This document shows positions 13,773 through 21,945 of a DNA stretch of 64,000 nt, one piece after another. This DNA is from Pedococcus dokdonensis. GTDB taxonomy: Bacteria; Actinomycetota; Actinomycetes; Actinomycetales; Dermatophilaceae. Location of the stretch: NCBI RefSeq assembly GCF_900104525.1, contig NZ_LT629711.1, positions 1,798,001 to 1,862,000 on the forward strand, written 5' to 3'. A program made the position numbers and the translations under genes. The notes beneath the pieces are model-generated. The model searched no databases, was not told where the DNA came from, and was given only the letters and a program-made list of their open reading frames with translations. Within the stretch, counting starts at the first letter, position 1. Each line of letters opens with the position of its first letter.

Positions 13773-14579
13773 GGGCTCGGTGTGACGGCGCACGGTGAGG
13801 AAGAGCCGGTGCGCGGTGACGACGGCAGCGGCCCAGCCGAGCCCGAGCGCCCAGCCGGCCACCACGTCGGTCAGCCAGTGGTGCCCCAGGAACACCCGGC
13901 TCAGCCCCATCGTCACGACGAACACCACGCCCACCACGACCGCGACGGTCCGCGCCAGGGCCGAGTCGAGCCGGCGCAACACGAGGTAGACGAGCACCGT
14001 CGTGATCACGGTCGCGTTGAGCGTGTGCCCGCTCGGGAAGCTGGGCGACGTCTCGTAGGGCGGCACCGCGTCCGACAGTGGCGGCCGCGCCCGCCCGATG
14101 AAGGCCTTCCCCGTCGTGGTCATGGCGAGCGACCCGGCCACCGCGATGAGAACGAGCACGAGGGGCGTGCGTGAGCGCCAGCGCCAGACCATCAGGAGGG
14201 TGACCACGGTGGCGAGCACGGACATGCCGACCGGTCCCCCGAGGTCGGTGTAGAGGGTCACCGCGTGGTCCAGGCCGGGTGAACGCCGGGCCATCGCCTG
14301 GTCGAGCACCGGCTGGTCGAGCCCGGCGATGCCCTCGGACTCGGTCACCGCGTCGTAGACCTCGGCGGCGACCGCGGTGAGCGCCACCGCGACGGCACCC
14401 CCGACGAGGGCCGTCACGACGAGCACGACGTGGGCGGCGCTCCACCGGGCCAGCCCGACGGTGACCCCCACCGTGCGCTCGACGACCCAGCGGGCCAGCC
14501 GACGGCCGGCCGGGGTCCGCCAGTCGGCCAGGTCCCTCGACCCGATCCGCTCCTCGGCGGGGGTGTCGTCGCGCAACAT
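13764..14579 (-). CDS. PAP2 family phosphatase, membrane bound
   Basis: The 271-residue protein contains the three PAP2 motifs in order: KAFIGRARPP, PSFPSGHTLN and SRVFLGHHWLTD, with the catalytic His residues present. About six membrane helices flank them. It should remove phosphate from lipid phosphates such as undecaprenyl pyrophosphate or phosphatidic acid on the outer face of the membrane. The ATG at 14579 has GAGGA about 8 nt upstream. A longer ORF reaching into ssrA is ruled out because it would cross the tmRNA terminator. Confidence 0.9.
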   Translation of the reverse strand: MLRDDTPAEERIGSRDLADWRTPAGRRLARWVVERTVGVTVGLARWSAAHVVLVVTALVGGAVAVALTAVAAEVYDAVTESEGIAGLDQPVLDQAMARRSPGLDHAVTLYTDLGGPVGMSVLATVVTLLMVWRWRSRTPLVLVLIAVAGSLAMTTTGKAFIGRARPPLSDAVPPYETSPSFPSGHTLNATVITTVLVYLVLRRLDSALARTVAVVVGVVFVVTMGLSRVFLGHHWLTDVVAGWALGLGWAAAVVTAHRLFLTVRRHTEPSL

Positions 14580-14627
14580 GGCCACATCCTCGCAAAGCCG
14601 ACCCGACGGCATACGCACTGGCACGAC

Positions 14628-14657
14628 GAAGGCCCGGTCGCGGACGACCGGGCCTTC
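14628..14657 (-). terminator. ssrA terminator
   Basis: A perfect 13-bp stem (14628-14640 with 14645-14657) and a 4-nt loop lies 28 bp past the tmRNA 3' end, between ssrA and the PAP2 gene. Confidence 0.8.
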
Positions 14658-14685
14658 GAGGCTGAACTGACGTGCGGACACACGG

Positions 14686-15053
14686 TGGTGGAGGTGGCGG
14701 GAATTGAACCCGCGTCCACTGACGGGAAACCAGGGCTTCTCCGGGTGCAGTGCGCTAAGGCGTTTCTCGGCCCCAGTGCTCGCGCGCACACGTCCACTGA
14801 CAGGCCCAGTCGGATTGGAGTCCCGCGCCACCCCCCGACAAGGGTGACGCGGCGAGTTCTCTAGCTGACGCCAGACACTGAGTCGAGAACTAGCTCAGGC
14901 TGACGGACTTCGAGGCTCGCTCAGGCGGCGAGGGCGAAGTCGGTGCGCTTGGAATCGGCACCTGTTGTTTTGCCGGGAGCGTTAACGAGATAACCAGGCA
15001 TCCTCGACCCGCTTCCCCTGGATTGCCGACCAATGTCGAAACCGATCACCCCC
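14686..15053 (-). ncRNA. ssrA: Transfer-messenger RNA (tmRNA)
   Basis: The 5' end GGGGGTGATCGG pairs with the 3' end CACCTCC to form a 7-bp acceptor stem that includes the G3-U70 alanine identity pair; the discriminator A and CCA are encoded (14686-14688). The T-arm is GCGGGTTCAATTCCCGC. The message part on the minus strand ends in codons reading KTTGADSKRTDFALAA then TGA, a normal ALAA-type degradation tag; the exact first tag codon is uncertain. At 368 nt it is of typical length. With SmpB (gene 8.8 kb away) it frees stalled ribosomes and tags the unfinished protein for proteolysis. Confidence 0.97.
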
Positions 15054-15346
15054 GTGCTCCTGCGAGTGCAGGGGTGTCCACACGTCCACTGTTCAGTTGG
15101 TGCAGTCCGGCCGTGCGGCCGTCCTGCGGGTCCAGCCTACCGCCCAACGCCGATCGCCCCGACCGCATTCCTGGTGGGCACGGGCGGCGTGGGCGGGTGC
15201 GCGGCCGACTCCGGGAAAGATGTCCAAGGTTTGTCCAATCTGGATCCACGGGAGCTCCGAAGCACCCTCGCAGGGCCCGGCGGCGCGAAAGCGGTGAGCA
15301 CGCCGTCGGGACCACCACACCGCAGTGGAACACCTGGAGGACACGC
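15054..15346. other. Intergenic region between ssrA and the fasciclin gene
   Basis: No gene is seen in these 293 bp. It should hold the leftward ssrA promoter and the rightward fasciclin promoter, but neither has a clear -35/-10. A direct repeat TGTCCAA occurs at 15221-15227 and 15232-15238, 11 bp apart, which could bind a regulator on one face of the helix. Confidence 0.4.
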
Positions 15347-15988
15347 ATGTTCGCTCGACGCATCATGACCGCGGCGGCCACCCTCGGCCTGGTCGGCTCG
15401 GCAGCCCTCGTCAGTGCCCCATCCGCCTCGGCCCACGGCTGGGACCAGTCCGCCACCGGCACCCGGAGCCTCGCCGCGGTGCTGGCCAAGGACGGCTCCG
15501 GCTTCGACCGCAACTGGAACGACTTCGACATCGTCGACAACGCGGTCACGGCCGTGCTGACCGCCAAGCCCAGCTCGCCCGTCGGGGTGCTGGCGGACGG
15601 CAAGGTGGCCCTGACGGCCTTCCTGCCCACCGACCGCGCCTTCCGCAACCTCGCCTCCGACCTGACCGGCAAGCACTACCGGTCGGAGTCCGCGGTGTTC
15701 GCCGACGTGGCGTCGCTCGGCATCGACACCGTCGAGGCCGTGCTGCTCTACCACGTCGTGCCCGGCGCGACCGTCACCTACCGCCAGGCGCTGCGCTCGG
15801 ACGGCGCGACGCTGACCACGGCCTCCGGCGGCACCGTCAAGGTCGACGTCAAGTGGTGCTGGCTGGTCTCCCTGGTGGACAACGACCCCAACGACCGCAA
15901 CCCGTACGTGGTGAAGGCCGACATCAACAAGGGCAACGCCCAGATCGCCCACGGCATCTCGGAGGTGCTCCGCCCGCTCGATCTCTGA
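15347..15988 (+). CDS. Secreted fasciclin-domain protein
   Basis: A 213-residue exported protein. The signal peptide ends SAPSASA-HGW near residue 29. The fasciclin (FAS1) domain follows: DNAVTAVLTAKP, ALTAFLPTDRAFRNLASDL (the FAPTD-like box), VEAVLLYHVVPGATVTYRQAL (the YHV box) and IAHGISEVLRPLDL at the end. FAS1 proteins mediate adhesion; mycobacterial MPT70 and MPT83 are related. GGAGG lies 7 nt before the ATG. There is no anchor, so the protein is probably released or bound weakly to the wall. Confidence 0.9.
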   Translation: MFARRIMTAAATLGLVGSAALVSAPSASAHGWDQSATGTRSLAAVLAKDGSGFDRNWNDFDIVDNAVTAVLTAKPSSPVGVLADGKVALTAFLPTDRAFRNLASDLTGKHYRSESAVFADVASLGIDTVEAVLLYHVVPGATVTYRQALRSDGATLTTASGGTVKVDVKWCWLVSLVDNDPNDRNPYVVKADINKGNAQIAHGISEVLRPLDL

Positions 15989-16008
15989 GCGGGTCACCGA
16001 CTGGGGTG

Positions 16009-16051
16009 ACGACGACCGTGCTGCGGGACCCGGCCGCGGCACGGTCGTCGT
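16009..16051. terminator. Bidirectional terminator between fasciclin and CAP genes
   Basis: A perfect 13-bp stem (16009-16021 with 16039-16051) encloses a 17-nt GC-rich loop. It lies 20 bp past the fasciclin stop and 4 bp before the CAP gene stop. Confidence 0.7.
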
Positions 16052-16054
16052 GCG

Positions 16055-16813
16055 TCAGCCGCCGAAGTCCTGCGTCCAGTAGTGCCCGTAGGAGCCACCG
16101 GTCGCGTGCCCCACTCCGAGTGCGGTGAAGGAGCAGTTGAGGATGTTGGCCCGGTGGCCCGAGCTGGCCATCCAGGACTTCATCACTGCCGATGCCGTGG
16201 TCTGACCGGCCGCGATGTTCTCGCCGATCGTGCTCCCCCGGTAGCCGGCCGCGCGGATGCGGTCGGCGAAGGTGCGACCGTCCTTGCTGGTGTGTGAGAA
16301 GTAGTCCTTGGCCGCCATGTCGGCGCTGTGCCGCTGGGCCGCCGTCTGGAGCGCGGAGTTCGCCCGCACGGCGCGGCAGCCAGCCCTGGCCCGCTCGGAG
16401 TTGACCAGCGACAGCACCTGGCCGGCCACGCCACCACTCGACGGCGGTGTCGGGGACGGCTTGGGCGAGGGCTTCGGCATGGGCTTTGGCTTGGGCGAGG
16501 GTTTCGGCGTCGGCTTCGGCGAAGGCCTCGAGGTCGGCTTGGGGGCGGGCTTGGAGGTGGTGCTCGTGCGGGGGCGCGTCGTGCTGGGGGTGGTCTGCGT
16601 CGCGGTGGCCGTCGTGGAGGGGCTGCTCGTCGTGCTGGGCGCCGCAGAGCTCGCCGTCGTCGCGGTCGGCCCACCGGCCCGGTCGGTCGAGTCCGCACAT
16701 GCCGTGAGGGCCAGCGCCACCACGGCCGCCGCGCAACCGATCCGCAGCGCGCGGTCGTGGGTCGGCCGGGTTCGTCCGGCAGGGCGGCGGACGGCTCGTC
16801 GGGTGCCGGTCAC
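16055..16813 (-). CDS. CAP-domain (SCP/PR1) lipoprotein with Pro/Lys linker
   Basis: This 252-residue protein starts with a basic region, then AAAVVALALTAC, a lipobox with the modified Cys at residue 39. A Thr/Ser-rich stretch and a PKP-repeat linker (residues about 75-130) precede a CAP domain: QVLSLVNSERARAGC, HSADMAAKDYFSHTSKDG, RIRAAGYRGSTIGENIA and GHRANILNCSFTALGVG. The His and Glu of the CAP cavity are present. Bacterial CAP proteins (YkwD type) are of unknown function. The GTG at 16813 is chosen because GAGGAG lies about 9 nt upstream; a longer ORF would start inside the 13-bp repeat block. Confidence 0.88.
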   Translation of the reverse strand: MTGTRRAVRRPAGRTRPTHDRALRIGCAAAVVALALTACADSTDRAGGPTATTASSAAPSTTSSPSTTATATQTTPSTTRPRTSTTSKPAPKPTSRPSPKPTPKPSPKPKPMPKPSPKPSPTPPSSGGVAGQVLSLVNSERARAGCRAVRANSALQTAAQRHSADMAAKDYFSHTSKDGRTFADRIRAAGYRGSTIGENIAAGQTTASAVMKSWMASSGHRANILNCSFTALGVGHATGGSYGHYWTQDFGG

Positions 16814-16829
16814 GGGGGGATCTCCTCGG

Positions 16830-16881
16830 GGGGCGGGAGCGTGGGGCGGGAGCGTGGGGCGGGAGCGTGGGGTGGGAGCGT
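16830..16881. repeat. Four 13-bp tandem repeats
   Basis: The unit GGGGCGGGAGCGT occurs at 16830-16842, 16843-16855, 16856-16868 and 16869-16881 (one C to T change in the last). It lies in the 102-bp gap between the CAP lipoprotein gene and the HxlR gene, just upstream of the lipoprotein ribosome site. Confidence 0.9.
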
Positions 16882-16915
16882 GGGGTGTGGTCACTGGGGC
16901 GACCAGCGGCCCAAC

Positions 16916-17299
16916 CTACGCCCCTTGCGCCTCGAACTCGTCCCTGGCGGCCACGATCCGGCCGACGTGCGCCTCCGCCCAGTCGGTGAGCACGGCGATC
17001 GGCCCGCCCAGCGAGACCCCGAGCTCGGTGAGGGCGTAGTCCACCCGGGGCGGCACCTGGGCGAAGACGGTGCGGGTCAACAGCCCGTCGCGTTCCATCG
17101 CCCGCAGGGTCTGGGTCAGCACCTTGGGCGCGACGCCTCCGACCCGGTGACGCAGCTCGGTGAACCGCAGCGGCCCGTCGCCGAGTGCCCCGATCACCAG
17201 GACGGTCCACTTGTCGCCGATGCGGTCGAGCACGACCCGGGTGGGGCAGTCCGGGTCGAAGGCGTTGCCGCGGGCGAGCTGGTCGGCTTTGGTAACCAC
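16916..17299 (-). CDS. HxlR family transcriptional regulator
   Basis: The 127-residue protein has the winged-helix HxlR fold: Cys18 in DCPTRVVLDRIGDKWTVLVI, then GPLRFTELRHRVGGVAPKVL (recognition helix) and YALTELGVSL. Family members often sense electrophiles or redox stress through the N-terminal Cys and control a divergent oxidoreductase, as here. It starts at GTG 17299. TATAAG on the minus strand lies six bases before the GTG, so the mRNA is probably leaderless. Confidence 0.9.
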   Translation of the reverse strand: MVTKADQLARGNAFDPDCPTRVVLDRIGDKWTVLVIGALGDGPLRFTELRHRVGGVAPKVLTQTLRAMERDGLLTRTVFAQVPPRVDYALTELGVSLGGPIAVLTDWAEAHVGRIVAARDEFEAQGA

Positions 17300-17346
17300 A
17301 GGGTACTTATAGCACGTTGAAGTGCTCAGTTACCAATGGTTACTGT
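17300..17346. promoter_or_regulatory. HxlR divergent promoter/operator
   Basis: Rightward: TTGAAG (17317-17322), 18 bp, TACTGT (17341-17346). Leftward: TATAAG six bases before the HxlR GTG. The hairpin-like AGCACGTTGAAGTGCT (17311-17326) and the imperfect palindrome GTTACCAATGGTTAC (17329-17343) overlap these boxes and are the likely HxlR sites. Confidence 0.5.
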
Positions 17347-17397
17347 GCCCGCGTGGTCGAACCCCGGCCACCCGACCACCCCACGAGAGGCAGCACC

Positions 17398-18009
17398 ATG
17401 AAGATCGCCCTGTTCGGCGCCAGCGGAATGATCGGCTCCCGGATCGCAGCCGAGGCGCTGTCCCGCGGCCACGACGTCACCGGCTACACCCGACACGGCG
17501 GCGACGTACCGGCCGGGGCCACGCCCGCCACCGGCGACCTCGCCGACGAGACCACGGTCAAGGAGGCCGCCACGACCCACGACGTCGTGCTCTCCGCCAC
17601 CGGGCCCAGCCGCACCGGCGAGAGCCACGAGCCGTGGATCGCCGCCGTGCAGAACCTCCTCGACCACGCGACCGGTGCGCGCGTCGTCTTCGTCGGCGGG
17701 GCCGGGTCGTTGCTCACCCCCGAGGGCACCCGCCTGCTCGACTCCCCCGGCTTCCCGCCGGAGTATGCCGCGGAGGCCAGGTCCGGGGCGGCCGCCCTGG
17801 ACGCCTTCCGGTCGGCTCCCGACGACGTGGACTGGACCTTCGTCTCCCCGGCCCCGGTCATCGCGCCGGGTGAGCGCACCGGGCGCTACACGGTCGCGCT
17901 GGACACTCCCGCCGGCGACTCGGTCAGCGCCGAGGACTACGCCGTGGCCCTCGTCGACGAGCTCGAGCAGCCCCGGCACCGCCGCCAGCGGTTCACCGTC
18001 GCCAGCTGA
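17398..18009 (+). CDS. NAD(P)H-binding oxidoreductase, atypical SDR
   Basis: The 203-residue protein starts MKIALFGASGMIGSRIAAEA, a GxxGxxG Rossmann motif typical of NmrA/YwnB-like atypical short-chain dehydrogenases. Later blocks are DVVLSATGPSRTG, VVFVGGAGSLLTPEG and WTFVSPAPVIAPGERTGRY. The usual YxxxK catalytic pair is not obvious, which fits a reductase or a redox-sensing member. Being divergent from HxlR suggests induction by electrophilic or oxidative stress, an inference from context. Confidence 0.85.
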   Translation: MKIALFGASGMIGSRIAAEALSRGHDVTGYTRHGGDVPAGATPATGDLADETTVKEAATTHDVVLSATGPSRTGESHEPWIAAVQNLLDHATGARVVFVGGAGSLLTPEGTRLLDSPGFPPEYAAEARSGAAALDAFRSAPDDVDWTFVSPAPVIAPGERTGRYTVALDTPAGDSVSAEDYAVALVDELEQPRHRRQRFTVAS

Positions 18010-18154
18010 CCTCGAGGGGCGGCGTCCGGATGGCGGTCGCAGGGTCTCACGAGTCGGGATCTCCCTAGGATGGGACGCACGCTGCCCGTCCCCGAAGCTC
18101 CTCGACCCTCGTCGGCGCCCCACCACCTCCGGGCGCCGCCCCTCTGGAGGTCAC

Positions 18155-21100
18155 GTGTTCAGCAAGGTCCTCGTCGCGAACCGTGGTGAGATCGCCGTCC
18201 GGGCGTTCCGCGCCGCCACCGAGCTCGGCGCCAAGACGGTCGCCGTGTTCCCCTACGAGGACCGCAAGTCCGAGCACGTCCTCAAGGCGGACGAGGCCTA
18301 CCGCATCGGCGACCAGGGCCACCCGGTGCGGGCCTACCTCGACCCCGAGTCGATCGTGCGCACCGCCGTCGAGGCCGGCGCCGACGCGGTCTACCCGGGC
18401 TACGGCTTCCTCTCCGAGAACCCCGACCTCGCCGAAGCCTGCGCCGACGCCGGGGTCACCTTCGTCGGTCCCCCGGCCTCGGTGCTGCACCTCACCGGCA
18501 ACAAGGCCCGCGCGATCGCCGCGGCGAAGAAGGCCGGTCTCCCCACGCTCGAGAGCGCCGAGCCGAGCACCGACGTGGACGCCCTGGTGGCCGCCGCCGA
18601 GGAGATCGGCTTCCCCGTCTTCGCCAAGGCCGTCGCCGGCGGCGGTGGCCGCGGCATGCGCCGGGTCGAGCGCCGCGAGGACCTGCGTGAGGCCCTCGAG
18701 GCCTGCATGCGCGAGGCCGAGTCGGCGTTCGGCGACCCCACGGTCTTCCTCGAGCAGGCCGTGGTCAGCCCGCGTCACATCGAGGTGCAGGTGCTCGCCG
18801 ACGGCGAGGGCAACGTCATCCACCTCTTCGAGCGCGACTGCTCGGTGCAGCGGCGGCACCAGAAGGTCGTCGAGATCGCCCCGGCCCCCAACCTCGACCC
18901 CGAGCTGCGGGAGCGGATGTGCGCCCACGCCGTCGCGTTCGCCAAGGAGATCGGCTACGTCAACGCCGGCACGGTCGAGTTCCTGCTCTCGCCCGACGGC
19001 CGCTACGTGTTCATCGAGATGAACCCGCGGATCCAGGTGGAGCACACGGTCACCGAGGAGATCACCGACGTCGACCTGGTCAGCTCGCAGCTGCGGATCG
19101 CCAGCGGCGAGACGCTCGCCGACCTCGGCCTGTCCCAGGACACGTTGCAGATCCGCGGCGCCGCGCTGCAGTGCCGGATCACGACTGAGGACCCGGCCAA
19201 CGAGTTCCGCCCCGACACCGGTCGAGTCACGACCTACCGTTCCGCGGGTGGCGCCGGGGTCCGGCTCGACGGCGGCACCGTCTTCGTCGGCGCCGAGATC
19301 AACGCCCACTTCGACTCGATGCTGGTCAAGCTGACCTGTCGCGGCCGCGACTTCGGCACCGCCCAGCGGCGAGCGCGCCGTGCGCTGGCCGAGTTCCGCA
19401 TCCGCGGCGTCTCCACCAACATCCCGTTCCTCCAGGCCCTCCTCGAGGAGCCCGACTTCCAGGCCGGACGGCTGTCGACCTCGTTCATCGACGAGCGCCC
19501 CTACCTGCGCACCGCCCGCACCCCCGCCGACCGGGGCACCAAGCTGCTCACCTACCTGGCCGACGTCACGGTGAACCAGCCGCACGGCCCGGGGCGCACC
19601 CGTGTCTCCCCGCGCTCGAAGCTGCCCGCCATCGACCGCACCACCCCACCGCCGCCCGGCGCGCGCGACCGGCTGCTGCGGCTGGGCCCGCAAGCCTTCG
19701 CTGCGGAGCTGCGTGCACAGGAGGCGGTCGCCGTCACGGAGACGACCTTCCGCGACGCCCATCAGTCGCTGCTCGCGACCCGGGTGCGCACCCGCGACCT
19801 CATGCACGTGGCCCCACACGTCGCGCGGCTCACCCCCCAGCTGCTCTCGGTCGAGTGCTGGGGCGGGGCGACCTACGACGTGGCGCTGCGGTTCCTCGCC
19901 GAGGACCCGTGGGACCGGCTGGCCGCGCTCCGCGAGGCGATGCCCAACCTCCCGCTCCAGATGTTGCTGCGTGGGCGCAACACGGTCGGCTACACGCCCT
20001 ACCCGACCGAGGTCACCGACGCCTTCGTCACCGAGGCAGCCGGCACCGGCATCGACATCTTCCGGATCTTCGACGCCCTCAACGACGTCGACCAGATGCG
20101 CCCCGCCATCGAGGCGGTCCGCGCCACCGGGACCGCGGTCGCCGAGGTCGCGCTCTGCTACACCGGCGACCTGACCAGCCCCGACGAGAAGCTCTACACG
20201 CTGGACTACTACCTGCACCTCGCCGACCAGATCGCCGAGGCCGGCGCCCACGTCATCGCCATCAAGGACATGGCCGGGCTGCTGCGTGCCCCGGCGGCCC
20301 GCACCCTGGTGACCGCCCTGCGCGAGCGCTTCGACCAGCCGGTGCACCTGCACACCCACGACACCGCGGGCGGCCAGCTGGCCACGCTGCTCGCCGCGAT
20401 CGACGCGGGCGTGGACGCCGTCGACGTCGCCAGCGCCGCGATGGCCGGCACCACCTCGCAACCACCGATGTCGAGCCTGGTCGCCGCGACCGACGGCACC
20501 GCCCGCGAGACCGGCCTGGACCTGGCCGCGGTCAACGACCTGGAGCCCTACTGGGAGGCGGTGCGGCAGCTGTACTTCCCGTTCGAGTCCGGGCTGCCCT
20601 CCCCCACCGGTCGCGTCTACACGCACGAGATCCCCGGTGGCCAGCTGTCCAACCTGCGCCAGCAGGCCATCGCCCTGGGCCTCGGCGACTCGTTCGAGCA
20701 GGTCGAGGACATGTATGCCGCCGCCAACCGGATCCTCGGCAACATCGTCAAGGTCACCCCCAGCAGCAAGGTGGTCGGCGACCTCGCACTCGCGCTCGTC
20801 GGCGCGAAGGCCGAGCCGGCCGACTTCGAGGCCAACCCCACGCGCTACGACATCCCCGACTCGGTGATCGGGTTCCTCTCCGGTGAGCTCGGCGACCCGC
20901 CCGGTGGGTGGCCCGAGCCGTTCCGCAGCAAGGCGCTGGAGGGCCGCACCCCCAAACCGCGCGTCACCGAGCTGGCCGAGGACGACCGGGCAGCGCTGCG
21001 GTCCGACCCCCGGCACACCCTCAACCGGCTGCTCTTCCCCGGCCCGACCGGCGACTTCGAGAAGTCCCGCGACGCCTACTCCGACCTGGCTGTCCTGGGC

Positions 21101-21532
21101 ACCCGCGAGTTCCTGCACGGGCTGGAGGTCGGGCACGAGCACGAGATCGACCTCGAGCCCGGCAAGCGGCTGCTCATCGGGCTGCAGTCGGTCTCCGACG
21201 CCGACGAGCGCGGCATGCGCACCGTGATGTTCACGATGGGCGGGCAGCTGCGCCCGGTGCAGGTGCGCGACGAGCGCGTCTCGGTCGACGTCAAGGCTGC
21301 CGAGAAGGCCGACCCGAGCGCCAAGGGCCAGGTGGCTGCACCGTTCGCCGGGGTGGTCAGCCTCGCCGTCGAGGACGGTGCCCCCGTCGAGGCCGGTGCC
21401 GTCGTCGCCACCATCGAGGCGATGAAGATGGAGGCCAACATCACCGCGCCAGTGGCCGGCACCGTGCAGCGGCTGGCGATCGGCTCGCAGCAGCAGGTGG
21501 AGGGCGGCGACCTCATCCTGGTCCTCGGTTAG
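18155..21532 (+). CDS. pyc: Pyruvate carboxylase
   Basis: A full-length 1125-residue enzyme that carboxylates pyruvate to oxaloacetate using biotin and ATP. Order of domains: biotin carboxylase (KVLVANRGEIAVRAFRAATE; KAVAGGGGRGMR; FIEMNPRIQVEHTVTE), carboxyltransferase (ETTFRDAHQSLLATRVRT; FDALNDVDQM; LHTHDTAG), tetramerisation region, and C-terminal biotin carrier with EAMKMEAN, the biotinylated Lys being about residue 1091. It starts at GTG 18155 with GGAGG 5 nt before. TAGGAT near 18066 might be the -10. It supplies oxaloacetate and, with the malic enzyme encoded 8 kb away, controls the pyruvate/C4 node. Confidence 0.97.
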   Translation: MFSKVLVANRGEIAVRAFRAATELGAKTVAVFPYEDRKSEHVLKADEAYRIGDQGHPVRAYLDPESIVRTAVEAGADAVYPGYGFLSENPDLAEACADAGVTFVGPPASVLHLTGNKARAIAAAKKAGLPTLESAEPSTDVDALVAAAEEIGFPVFAKAVAGGGGRGMRRVERREDLREALEACMREAESAFGDPTVFLEQAVVSPRHIEVQVLADGEGNVIHLFERDCSVQRRHQKVVEIAPAPNLDPELRERMCAHAVAFAKEIGYVNAGTVEFLLSPDGRYVFIEMNPRIQVEHTVTEEITDVDLVSSQLRIASGETLADLGLSQDTLQIRGAALQCRITTEDPANEFRPDTGRVTTYRSAGGAGVRLDGGTVFVGAEINAHFDSMLVKLTCRGRDFGTAQRRARRALAEFRIRGVSTNIPFLQALLEEPDFQAGRLSTSFIDERPYLRTARTPADRGTKLLTYLADVTVNQPHGPGRTRVSPRSKLPAIDRTTPPPPGARDRLLRLGPQAFAAELRAQEAVAVTETTFRDAHQSLLATRVRTRDLMHVAPHVARLTPQLLSVECWGGATYDVALRFLAEDPWDRLAALREAMPNLPLQMLLRGRNTVGYTPYPTEVTDAFVTEAAGTGIDIFRIFDALNDVDQMRPAIEAVRATGTAVAEVALCYTGDLTSPDEKLYTLDYYLHLADQIAEAGAHVIAIKDMAGLLRAPAARTLVTALRERFDQPVHLHTHDTAGGQLATLLAAIDAGVDAVDVASAAMAGTTSQPPMSSLVAATDGTARETGLDLAAVNDLEPYWEAVRQLYFPFESGLPSPTGRVYTHEIPGGQLSNLRQQAIALGLGDSFEQVEDMYAAANRILGNIVKVTPSSKVVGDLALALVGAKAEPADFEANPTRYDIPDSVIGFLSGELGDPPGGWPEPFRSKALEGRTPKPRVTELAEDDRAALRSDPRHTLNRLLFPGPTGDFEKSRDAYSDLAVLGTREFLHGLEVGHEHEIDLEPGKRLLIGLQSVSDADERGMRTVMFTMGGQLRPVQVRDERVSVDVKAAEKADPSAKGQVAAPFAGVVSLAVEDGAPVEAGAVVATIEAMKMEANITAPVAGTVQRLAIGSQQQVEGGDLILVLG

Positions 21533-21680
21533 GGCGCACGAGGCGGATCCAGGAGATTCACAGGTCCTTGACCTGCGACTTTGTCCGATCGGGGTTACGG
21601 TCGAAGGGCAAGGCGGTCAAGAAGCGGCTGCTGTCGCGACGCATGATCCCACCCGTTCGCATCCGACAGAGGAGGCCCTC

Positions 21681-21854
21681 ATGGGTTTCGATGACAAGCT
21701 CGAGAACGCCAAGGACAAGATGACCGGCGAGGCCAAGGAGGCCACCGGCAAGGTGACCGACAACGAGCGCCTCGAGGCCGAGGGCAAGGCCGACCAGACC
21801 GGGGCCGACCTCAAGCAGGCCGGCGAGAAGGTCAAGGACGCCTTCAAGAACTGA
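21681..21854 (+). CDS. CsbD family protein
   Basis: A 57-residue, highly charged protein starting MGFDDKLENAKDKMTGEAKE, with ATGKVTDNERLEAEGKADQT further on, the CsbD pattern. In Bacillus CsbD is a general-stress (sigma-B) protein of unknown action; actinobacterial copies are commonly stress-induced. GAGGAGG lies 5 nt before the ATG. It stands alone, with a strong hairpin right after it. It is too short for usual ORF cut-offs but has a clear start and stop and perfect family match. Confidence 0.92.
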   Translation: MGFDDKLENAKDKMTGEAKEATGKVTDNERLEAEGKADQTGADLKQAGEKVKDAFKN

Positions 21855-21865
21855 GGCGCCACACC

Positions 21866-21902
21866 GGTATGCCGCGTGCGACAGGTTCGCACGCGGCATA
21901 CC
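21866..21902. terminator. CsbD/DUF2207 bidirectional terminator built from GGTATGCC
   Basis: A perfect 16-bp stem (21866-21881 with 21887-21902) around a 5-nt loop. Each arm begins with GGTATGCCG, so the hairpin contains two inverted copies of the overrepresented octamer. Confidence 0.85.
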
Positions 21903-21945
21903 TGTGTCTGCGGCCGGCGCGGCCGACGTGGTCGGTGGCCCCGAC

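Noticed and set aside
14580..14831. N-terminal extension of the PAP2 phosphatase into ssrA
   Set aside because: The open frame would cross the tmRNA terminator and 3' end; the ATG at 14579 has a ribosome site.
18065..21142. 1025-codon open frame opposite pyruvate carboxylase
   Set aside because: GC-rich codon use leaves few stops on the opposite strand. Pyruvate carboxylase on the plus strand has all motifs; this frame has none.
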